Positions 10,439-18,461 of a DNA stretch of 64,000 nt are shown piece after piece. A program made the translations under genes and the position numbers. This DNA is from Durusdinium trenchii (Eukaryota; Sar; Dinophyceae; Suessiales; Symbiodiniaceae), in assembly GCA_963970005.1 (NCBI GenBank), contig CAXAMN010023339.1:144702-208701 (forward strand), written 5' to 3'. The notes under the pieces were generated by a model. The model did no database searches. It was not told where the DNA came from and worked only from the letters and a program-made list of their open reading frames with translations. Within the stretch, counting starts at the first letter, position 1, and every line of letters begins with the position of its first letter.

Positions 10439-11522
10439 TGGAAGCCTGCTCCTGTTGGGTCATTCGCTGATTGGCCTGAGTGAACCATTTTTGGAACTGA
10501 TCACCTTGTGCACGGACTTCTTGAAGACCAGCCTCGAGCTTGGAGAATCGCTGGTCTACAATCGGTGAAGAGGTAGAACCAGATGCAGCTGGCATGTTCT
10601 GGATTTCCTTGAGGACCTCCGTGCGGACTGAATCTTGCAGTTTCTGGGCCACTTCATCGATGTGCTTTGTGTCCGGCTTAGTTGCTGGAAGAGCAATTTT
10701 AGCATGATATGCACTCCAAGGATCTGTGGCTAGCCAGGGGTCAGTGTCTGGCTTGACGGCCCCAGTGGCATGCGCTTGAATGTGCCGCTGGGTACGTCGA
10801 GAGGCTGCAAGCAAACAAGTGGGCGCCGGGCCGGAGTTGTGCTCCTTGACAAGCGTGATGAGGATGTCCCGTCCAAAGGCATGAACTGAAGGTGTTGGCG
10901 GTGCCGATGAGGCCCCAACATTCCAGCTAGCCCCTTCCGAGCTACCCCTTGAGGGCTGAAGTGGCCGTGCACGCCATTTGATCTCTTTCAGGAATTTGGC
11001 AAGAGTTGCTCGTTGTAGTCCATGTGGCAAAGGGTGCAGCCGATAGATCTGAGTGATCCGCACCTGAACAAGCTCAGCATTGGGTCGCAGGGCTTCATGA
11101 ACTGTCTGCTCATGCTTGGCCTGAACACGCAGTCCATAGCGAGATTTGAGTCTCACCAGTGCCATGGCTTCCGGTGTGGTTCTCAGTAAATGAAGAGCGC
11201 GATCAGCATCTCCTTGCGGAATCCAGACAACTGCATAACCAGGATGTGCTGAGCGTGTGGCCTCATCCCTTGGTTCAAAGTAGATGCCAGTCTGATTGAC
11301 CCGAAGCACGGCTGCTGCCACATCTGCAAGGATACGAAGGAAGGCCGTGAACAAATCTGCTTGAGCTGCCTCACAAGTGGAGCCTGCCAGAAGAGTGAAC
11401 CTGCGTGACCACACTTCTTGTAGTACTTGATCAGGTGTTTCATCGACAGGTGGGTGATAAAATCCACAGCGAGTGCCATCAGGACAAGGAGAAGCTCGAC
11501 ACAGCCGCAAAGCCGGCACCAT
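10239..11522 (-). CDS. Retrotransposon ORF2: CCCH zinc-finger and coiled-coil nucleic-acid-binding protein
   Basis: The frame is open from 11711 to the stop at 10239-10241. Its first ATG is at 11522, two bases after the ORF1 stop, in the context TGACCATGG. Upstream of that ATG the frame still reads like protein (GIFIFGPHDGHLKLAIFRDE) and has no ATG, so a frameshift fusion with ORF1 is an alternative to reinitiation. From the ATG, a CCCH finger (C-x4-C-x5-C-x3-H, CRASPCPDGTRCGFYH) starts at about residue 8. A middle region of about 150 residues may hold an RNA-binding fold. A DPW repeat (DPWLATDPW) follows near residue 262, and a long Gln/Glu-rich coiled coil fills the last 135 residues. By analogy with LINE ORF1 proteins it would coat element RNA and form oligomers; this is inference from the layout. 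The last 200 nt overlap the ORF3 frame. Confidence 0.72.
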   Translation of the reverse strand: MVPALRLCRASPCPDGTRCGFYHPPVDETPDQVLQEVWSRRFTLLAGSTCEAAQADLFTAFLRILADVAAAVLRVNQTGIYFEPRDEATRSAHPGYAVVWIPQGDADRALHLLRTTPEAMALVRLKSRYGLRVQAKHEQTVHEALRPNAELVQVRITQIYRLHPLPHGLQRATLAKFLKEIKWRARPLQPSRGSSEGASWNVGASSAPPTPSVHAFGRDILITLVKEHNSGPAPTCLLAASRRTQRHIQAHATGAVKPDTDPWLATDPWSAYHAKIALPATKPDTKHIDEVAQKLQDSVRTEVLKEIQNMPAASGSTSSPIVDQRFSKLEAGLQEVRAQGDQFQKWFTQANQRMTQQEQASNALKSAIDSQQKELGVLRQDVQQTGIQVGTQLASLRNDLGSHLDDKIDSAMQRFEALLSKKQRTED

Positions 11523-11524
11523 GG

Positions 11525-14500
11525 TCAATAGGTGCTTGACTGGTGATTTGACAAAATCAGACCAATCCAATGCCAATTCATCGCGAAAGATGGCCAACTT
11601 AAGATGACCATCGTGGGGGCCAAAGATGAAGATGCCATAGGGTCTGGAGGCCCTGCCCGAACAACCGAGACGTCGCCCAACTGAAGTAGAGCTCCTCGGA
11701 TGAGCACAGGGTCATCTGTTGCCGTGTAAGTGGCGGGGAAACGAAGCTCACCAACCTTGGCCACCCCTCGTTCTGCTGTTGGAACTTCCTCAACAATGAG
11801 CAAAGCAAGAGCCAGCGCTGAAATGGATTTGGCTTGTTGGATGAATGGCATGGCTTCAGCTTTGGTACATAGCGCAATCCCTCTGGCATCATTGTAGACA
11901 TCAGCGAAGGCAATCTGAGGGATTGAATTACCATCAGCATCACGGAAGTGATTTAGATGGAGCTGCAATTGGCTAGGATCAGGAACTGCAGGAATCTCAA
12001 TGGCATGCTTTTCCTTCTTGCGTTCTCGTGGGAGGTTGGCACCATGCTTTTCCTTTGCTCTCTTTTCGATGTGGGCTTGAAGCTCCCAAGCAAGGACAAA
12101 CTTGAACTGCTTTTTGCCTTGCATGGCGACCCCTTTCAGAGCCTGCCATGGATTCTTGGCCGTCATGGCTGCTGCGAGCTTGTCAGAGCCCAATGCTGTG
12201 ATGGCATCTCCTGCACGTTCGAAAGCACTGTTGGCGGGGACACCTTTGCTAATAAGGATCTGAGCCAATTCACCTTGGAGACCAGAAACTTCAGGTCCAC
12301 CCGGGGAATGTGCACTAAAGGGAAAATGTCCAAGAAGCCATTCATGCAGCTGCTGGATCTGGGCATCATCGAATGTGCCTGTCAGGCCCAAGATGGAGGC
12401 GGCATGAGCCAAAAGAATTGTGCCACATGAATGGTTATCATCCTGATGGATCAACCGACGATGTTTGAGGCCTGAATACTCCGTCTGCAGGAGAGAAGCC
12501 AATTTCTGAGCAAGATGGGTCATAGCCGCCGTCATGTAGCCCGCAATGCCATCCAGATAGAACCATTCCCATCCGGAGGGACTGTCTCTGCCATAGAGCA
12601 AGGCCCAATGGTGCCGATGAGCAAGCGGTGCCAGAACCTCTCCGACGTTGTCCTCAACTTGCTGAGGAAGGCCTGTCACTTGGAAATCTGAGTCCATCCA
12701 AAGGGCTTTGAGGCACCATGGTTGTGGTGAACTGCCATAACATTGCTGAATCCAGTCATGCAGGACCTGATCAATGATGTGCGAGCCCAAGCCGCAAGTT
12801 GCTCCTCCCGGACCTGAGTGACCAGGAACGTCATGAGAACTCTGCATGCCTGCCGGATCCATCGAGATTGACGGAAAGCTATTCTCCTCAAGGATAGTAA
12901 AGCGCCCTGAGGTCCAAAGGCGGGTGTCTCCACCAAAGAGTCGACCATCGTCATCAACCACGAATCTCTCATAGTTGAAGCCATGCTCTCTCATGCATTC
13001 AAACAGGAAAGTACCGGCTGGTACGCAGGAGATGAAGAACTGAGCATCTGTTGAGCTTCCACATTGAAGACCAATCATCAACAATCCCTGAGGTGACGCT
13101 GTGCGCCGTCTCTTTGGCTGTCTCTCCAATTGAAGGTCAGCTTGAGAAGCAAGGTGATGCAAATCGTCTTGCGAAGAGAGGAGAAAATCACCAGCTCGTA
13201 CAAGTTGAGTATACCCCCAGTCTAATGTGATCCGCTCTGCCTGCAGAAAACTACCAATGGTCGTGGCCGTGGCCGCAAAGATGGAAAGCGTGGAGCCATC
13301 TTCAGCCTTGATGTCCAGACGCGTTGGCGGGCAAGACATAGGGGAGGGAATCAAGAGCCGGTAGGAATCCTTGACAAAGTTGCCATACTTTTCAATGACC
13401 TCAAGTGGGTGGATGAAGGCCAATTTATCAATATGCTGTCCTGCACCTGCAAGGAGCGAGGCAAAGGTCCAAAGCACTTGCAAAGGTGCTGCAGCATTGC
13501 CCAACAAACATAGTGCGGCCCGTCCTGTGGCATGAATTTGAAACTGTGGTGGCATGCTCATAAGGGCCCCCAACTCAGTCGGATGAAGTAGCCGCGGAAC
13601 ATAGGTGTCAGCATCCACCACAAAGAAGGCACGAAGTCCCTTCTGCTGGAGCGTAGTCTGATTAAACGCAGCCGAGCGGCATCCACAAGGACAAGGGTCA
13701 AATTGGCTGCCATAGGCGTGAAGCACTACCGGGCATTGATCGTGCCCTTCCAGCAGTCGCTTGTCCGTGCCGTAGCTCTTGTCCATGTAGTATCGGAGTT
13801 CGTCAACCCGCAACTGAAGATTACTGATCACCATTTCATCCCAACTCCCCAAAAAAGGAAGGACCTCCGAGACTTTGGGGGGAGGCATAATTTCAGGCCA
13901 AGGGCACAATGGGAAGCCACTCCATTCAACTGGTCGAAGGAGACAGTACCATCGCGATCGCTTCATTGGCCATTGATGGTGAAGGTGCAGGATGGTTTGA
14001 TCGATCTGCCAACCCATCTTCGAGGCCAAATGAGAGAGCTCCTGCTGGAGAAGGTCATCTTCCTGAACGGCCGGAACGCATTCCAGTAGAACAGCCTGTG
14101 GCTGTAAGAGGAATAAGCAATCCATCAATTTGTGAAAGGTCTGTGCCCTGCAATCCTGAAAGTGCAAACGATGTCCCTGAAGGCTGAAGGGCTGGCAGGG
14201 AAATCCTGCTAGTGCAGTAAAGCTCTGATTGGTATGTCGAAGCTCCAAATGCAGCTTTTCTACACTATCTAAATCCCCAAGATCGGCTTCGAAAACCGGT
14301 TTTGCTGAACACTGTCGAAGATGTTGCGAGGCCAACCAATTCGAATCCAAGGAGCTAACTGTGGTGGTGCCCATGAAACCGGTAGCAAACCCCATAGCTC
14401 CAGTTCCGGCACAAAGCTCCAAGACATTTCGAGAGAAAGCCTCAGTGGTATGAACAGCTTCAAAGATGTCCGAAGAGTCAACCGCCAGTGTCAGCGGATC

Positions 14501-14677
14501 CGTTGAGATCAATCGTGGATGGTACATGGTGAACCTAAGTGGAAGCGCAGCATCGCTGAGGAGTACCGCGCGTACCTCAGAAGCAAGGCACTTGACCAGC
14601 ACGGCTCCAGGATCCAGAGACCTGAGGAGCTCAAAAACACCTGGCGCGGCCGGCGTGGCCAGGCGGTCCACCTGCAT
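11525..14677 (-). CDS. Retrotransposon ORF1: cytosine-5 DNA methyltransferase with Ulp1/C48-like protease domain
   Basis: 1050 codons from an ATG 77 nt inside the element. Residues about 84-415 carry the ordered motifs of a C5 DNA methyltransferase: motif I ELCAGTGAMGFA (87-98), an acidic residue in SSLDSN (108-113), the catalytic loop GFPCQPFS with Cys161, motif VI LLECV (197-201, Glu199 kept, Asn of the usual ENV replaced by Cys), an R-x-R element PMKRSRW (237-243), HPTELGALM (365-373) and motif X LLGNAAAPL (391-399). Residues about 450-520 and 530-600 may be two small beta-rich domains, unidentified. Residues about 630-790 look like a Ulp1/SENP (C48) cysteine protease: His690 in HHWALL, Asp709 in YLDG, Gln745 in HQDD and Cys751 in HSCG, with the Q-to-C distance of six that is usual in the family. 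The methyltransferase would act on DNA in the nucleus. The protease role is inferred; it may cut the element's own proteins or remove SUMO-like modifiers. The stop overlaps the ORF2 frame. Confidence 0.88.
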   Translation of the reverse strand: MQVDRLATPAAPGVFELLRSLDPGAVLVKCLASEVRAVLLSDAALPLRFTMYHPRLISTDPLTLAVDSSDIFEAVHTTEAFSRNVLELCAGTGAMGFATGFMGTTTVSSLDSNWLASQHLRQCSAKPVFEADLGDLDSVEKLHLELRHTNQSFTALAGFPCQPFSLQGHRLHFQDCRAQTFHKLMDCLFLLQPQAVLLECVPAVQEDDLLQQELSHLASKMGWQIDQTILHLHHQWPMKRSRWYCLLRPVEWSGFPLCPWPEIMPPPKVSEVLPFLGSWDEMVISNLQLRVDELRYYMDKSYGTDKRLLEGHDQCPVVLHAYGSQFDPCPCGCRSAAFNQTTLQQKGLRAFFVVDADTYVPRLLHPTELGALMSMPPQFQIHATGRAALCLLGNAAAPLQVLWTFASLLAGAGQHIDKLAFIHPLEVIEKYGNFVKDSYRLLIPSPMSCPPTRLDIKAEDGSTLSIFAATATTIGSFLQAERITLDWGYTQLVRAGDFLLSSQDDLHHLASQADLQLERQPKRRRTASPQGLLMIGLQCGSSTDAQFFISCVPAGTFLFECMREHGFNYERFVVDDDGRLFGGDTRLWTSGRFTILEENSFPSISMDPAGMQSSHDVPGHSGPGGATCGLGSHIIDQVLHDWIQQCYGSSPQPWCLKALWMDSDFQVTGLPQQVEDNVGEVLAPLAHRHHWALLYGRDSPSGWEWFYLDGIAGYMTAAMTHLAQKLASLLQTEYSGLKHRRLIHQDDNHSCGTILLAHAASILGLTGTFDDAQIQQLHEWLLGHFPFSAHSPGGPEVSGLQGELAQILISKGVPANSAFERAGDAITALGSDKLAAAMTAKNPWQALKGVAMQGKKQFKFVLAWELQAHIEKRAKEKHGANLPRERKKEKHAIEIPAVPDPSQLQLHLNHFRDADGNSIPQIAFADVYNDARGIALCTKAEAMPFIQQAKSISALALALLIVEEVPTAERGVAKVGELRFPATYTATDDPVLIRGALLQLGDVSVVRAGPPDPMASSSLAPTMVILSWPSFAMNWHWIGLILSNHQSSTY

Positions 14678-14754
14678 GGCTCAACTACCTAAAGGACGGT
14701 CTCCCGAATTTCAGCCGCCTCAGCCGCACGACTGGAACGATTCGGGCCAACGGC
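14678..14754 (-). promoter_or_regulatory. Retrotransposon 5' UTR, possible internal promoter
   Basis: These 77 nt separate the duplication from the ORF1 ATG. The minus strand starts GCCGTTGGCCC. An autonomous LINE usually needs an internal promoter, but no recognisable promoter element was seen, so the assignment rests on position alone. Confidence 0.35.
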
Positions 14755-14772
14755 TAAAAAATCGTATGTTTA
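14755..14772. repeat. Target-site duplication, copy at the element's 5' end
   Basis: Perfect 18-bp partner of 4700-4717. The lack of any mismatch suggests a young insertion. Confidence 0.9.
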
Positions 14773-15224
14773 AAAAGCGATACCGTACTATAAATAGTAT
14801 TGTCATCCATTAAAAAAATAAACATATATATATATAGTATACAGATGTATACAGTATTTAAATATTACTATAATATATATATATAGTTGATCTAAAGCCC
14901 CGTGAAAGGAGTTTTACAGTACATTAAAAAAAACAGCCTTTCAGATGTGGTCATGCTGCAAGATGTCAGTGCCTACCTTGTGATATAAACATGAATATGT
15001 CCGGCTCATGTTAGCTAGACATGGTTGTAGGACCATGCTTCGCAATGAGGCCGCAAAAGATCCGTGAAATATGTTTGTTTCCGCGAAGAATGGCCATTCT
15101 AGGATGAACAAATATTGATCAACCACCATACATATATAATATATATATATATACACGGTATGTATGTATATATATAATATATTATTGTTTTGTTTTTACC
15201 CTCCTTATCTTTGTCACCTGTTCC
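14773..15224. other. AT-rich flank with TA microsatellites
   Basis: Simple TA tracts lie at about 14821-14890 and 15128-15185. No gene is seen. This is the DNA on the 5' side of the retrotransposon. Confidence 0.5.
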
Positions 15225-15421
15225 AAAGGCACCTGTTCGTGCTCGGTTCGTTCGCTCGGTCCACCGACGAACGACTCGCGAGGACCGACCGTGGAATCCT
15301 GTTCGGTGTTTGATGCCCCAGACAACGATCCCTTCGAGGAGAGGGCGATCCGATCCGAGCTGTTGGGTCTCAGAGTGGAACCCACTGAGAATAAGAGATT
15401 TGGGGTCGCAACTTTTGAATT
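15225..15421 (+). CDS. Candidate exon of an unidentified protein
   Basis: A frame in phase with 15243 stays open and ends at a strong GTAAGT donor at 15422. Its second half is acidic and protein-like (SVFDAPDNDPFEERAIRS, then VEPTENKRFGVATFE). The left border is not fixed. An overlapping minus-strand frame of 99 codons looks less natural. No family is recognised, and neighbouring exons were not found. Confidence 0.4.
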
Positions 15422-18380
15422 GTAAGTGTTCAACTGAACCCTTTCAGTGGTTTCAGTGGCGGCTTTCTTCTGGTCAGACAATCAACTGAACCTTCTGTTG
15501 TTCCGGTTCAGCAAGTGGAGAGAAACCTGGTTCTTGAGATGTCTCTTTATGAAAACCAAACACATCATCAAAACAAACACTTTATCAAAACCCAGGAGGT
15601 GAACATGCTCGGGTAGTTTGTTTTAGAAGTGGTTTTCACTGCAATTGCCCGGTGATTTGAGGGTAGTATCCTTTCCATTTGGGCACCAGTCATTGTTTCA
15701 TGCAAATCCAGCCCAATTGAGGACAACAGAAAGGCCGCGGCCTTTCACCTGAGGCTGTTGAGGTCGGATCCAAGAGGCTGTTAATTGGAAGTGGGTGACT
15801 TGCCTGGAAAGCATTCCCTTTTCGAACAGGCCACACCATACCCCGAAAACCATCGCGTGGCCGTCTTGCTCCACACCGCTGTGTGACCGCCCAGGAGCTT
15901 GAGAAGCGCGATGAATTGAATCGAATGCGAACATGGCCACTGGGCTTGGCTATCGAATGTTTAAGAAGGCCAGGGATGATGTCCACATGGTTCTTGAAAA
16001 ACTCACGAACAACACGTGTTTTGTGTTTTTTCGTGTCTATACTGAGAGCCACTCTGCGACAATGACCAAGAGACGGAACATGTTCCGATCGCAAGTCCGC
16101 TGAGGACCAATCAACCAATGACAGAGGAGGAAAGAGAGAAAGCTTGGCACTTTGCCTCTCGACCGAGTTGAGGCAGGGCCCTTACTAAAGGGCCCGGTGG
16201 AAACTCAAATCCACCGGGCACTTCCTAGGGTTTTCTGTGCCAAGAGCTGTTAACATGGTGTTAACAAGGATGACCACCGATCTTGGAGGAGGGGTTCCAC
16301 ATAGTACATCAGTCATATGAACGGCAGCCGGAACATGGAACGGCTGCTGGAACTGGAGGGGTTCCAAATGGGTTGACTGGGAGCCCCTTGTCAGATCCAG
16401 TCGACTGGATGAGTTGCTTCGATGGATGAAGCAAAGCACCCCAAGATGTCCTGCTTGGTTTTGGACCCTTGGGGAGAGACCCTTGGGGATGGCTGCCACG
16501 GACGCATGGCATAGCCAGGTCAGTCGAGGATGACGATTCAGTCATCCTCCAGCGCATAGTTCCGATGGCTATCCATCCCCCTTCATCCTTTTGATGATGT
16601 TAAACGGATAGCCATGTTAAAACATTTGGACAGATAGCCGGATATCCATGTTTATATAGTTCACTATAGTCCATTATGGTTATTAAAGGCTATTCAATGT
16701 GAATACATTTGGACGCAAAATGACGCAAACACTGATGAAAGACACCGGGGCTTGGTTGATCTCCGTTGATTGGCTTTTTGATGCTTTTTGATTTGTGAAC
16801 CAGGCACACCTAAATGAACTTCTATACTTGGGGAAGCCACTGTCCCATTTCCAACTCTTTGGGGAGAGGTCTTCATTCAGTGCAACTCAGATGTGCTTTC
16901 CATGCTTTTCCTATTCCCGGCAGTTGTCCTTTTCGTACGCAGGAGGGGCCTCTTTGCACGAACTGAAGCTTCTAAGCACTGAAAAACCGCCCCCGTTTGC
17001 ACGAACTGAAATCCCAAAGACCATCTTTGGCAACGTTCCATACGACCAGACCTGGGAAATGTCATGGATCCGACACGTCATCCGGCGGACTTCCATCGAC
17101 GTCATTGGTGGGAGAGTCGAGAATCGAGTCTAAAAGAATCATAGTCAGTCCATGTCAGTCCTATGACCTGTTAACAAGTCATTTCTTTTGGACTATTTAT
17201 TCCAATATATGATACTGTATACGTTTAACAAGTTACTATTCAGTCCTGTTATTGGAATATATACTATGAATGACAGTCCTATTACCTGTTAACATGGCCT
17301 GCCACCAGGCCCCATCATCATCGACTGGTAATCCTGGGAATCATAGGATAGACTCGACCGAAAGAATGACTATCAATGACTGCACTGTTATGTGTCAAAC
17401 TGACCAAACAACACTTAGACAGGATCTTTGCCATGATTTTTTGTTGACTGTCCAAGTGTACTGGAGGAACACTGTACACGGCTGTGGGCAAGTGTTCCAT
17501 CGCCTTCTCCCTAAGCAGACCCGGACGCTGAGAGAGACTTAAGCCACGCCGCCACTGGCCCAGTCGTTCACGGTTGCCCACGCGCTGCCAAGGAAAAGCC
17601 ATTTGTGATCTTGATCAGCTGTTTCATAAGCCTACATGCCACTTGGCGCAGACCTGGACAGATCTACAAGCAATGCTCACATGGATCCTTTCCCGAGTCG
17701 GTGATACCCACCCTTGAGAAGATCTAAAAGGGTATCAGGTGGCTATTGGTCGGGTCAAGAATCACAAATTGGATGGCAACCCAGAACATCCCATCCTAGG
17801 GAGCTGTTGCCTAGGCAGCTGAGCGATTCGGAGCCCGGGGGTATCCAAATATTCCATCATATTCCATATACCCTGGGAGTCAAAGACTATAAAAAGAATG
17901 GTCTTTAGGTGACCTGAAAAGGAATTTCCTTTACTTCAGTTGGTCAAAATATAGTCTTTGGACCTCTGGGCATATATGTATTCCATGCATGTTTCCCATT
18001 CAACAAGGGAACCACGGAGCGACCGCGACTGCCACCCCTTCAGCTGTAGACCTCCGACTGGGCCCAGACTGGCCACCCGACCTAACCGCTCAGCCTGACA
18101 GCGAGGTTCTTGGGCTTTGTTATTTCGGATGGATCCGACCACAGGCGCCACAGCACGAGGACGTGAAAACGAAGTCGGCGCCCCGATGAACAGCGGGACG
18201 ACGGATGCCAGCCCCGATGAACGGCGTGACCGCTTTCGGGGTGTGTTTCTTTAGATGCGTGACCACGTTCTTTGGGTCTGCAAAGAAGACCAAGTTTGGG
18301 GGCCCAGTGAGCACCTACTTTGCTTGAACTCTTCGCCTTCTTCCCGAAAACTGCCGAAGACGCACTCGGACCCGCGGCAG
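15422..18380. other. Unassigned stretch
   Basis: Several 60-140-codon frames occur (for example 15690-16118 minus and 16795-17133 plus) without motifs. Around 17155-17300 a direct repeat (CAGTCCTATGACCTGTTAACA and a near copy) flanks a small inverted ATTCCAATATAT/ATTGGAATATAT pair, which could be a worn miniature element. Confidence 0.35.
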
Positions 18381-18461
18381 GTGTACGGATTGATGGCCTC
18401 TTACTACGCGTCACGCACGCACTACGAAGATCCTCTCCTGGAAGGGGATGAATGGGTCTGA
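18381..18461 (+). CDS. Candidate short terminal exon
   Basis: A CGGCAG|G acceptor opens a 26-codon frame to TGA at 18459-18461. The peptide begins VYGLMASYYASRTHYED and ends in an acidic tail EGDEWV. The splice signal and composition suggest a C-terminal exon; the protein is not recognised. Confidence 0.38.
   Translation: MYGLMASYYASRTHYEDPLLEGDEWV

Larger units (their letters stand above)
4718..14754 (-). mobile_element. Full-length DNMT-carrying LINE-type retrotransposon
   Basis: This 10,037-bp minus-strand element lies between perfect 18-bp duplications. Its order is 5' UTR (77 nt), ORF1 (methyltransferase and protease-like domain), ORF2 (zinc finger, coiled coil), ORF3 (endonuclease, reverse transcriptase, zinc finger, RNase H) and 3' UTR (78 nt). 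ORF1 overlaps the ORF2 frame and ORF2 overlaps ORF3, and no internal stop or frameshift was seen in the long frames. There are no long terminal repeats, and no poly(A) or simple repeat sits at the 3' end, which finishes in GGCGA directly against the duplication. An endonuclease upstream of a LINE-type reverse transcriptase, with RNase H downstream, fits the I/RTE-like side of LINE diversity, but the clade is not determined. Capture of cytosine methyltransferases by dinoflagellate retrotransposons has been published (de Mendoza and colleagues, 2018); this copy appears to belong to that phenomenon. Confidence 0.9.

Noticed and set aside
17155-17300. Small inverted repeat with direct flanks as a miniature transposon
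   Set aside because: The inverted arms are only about 12 bp and imperfectly placed, and no clean target duplication could be defined.
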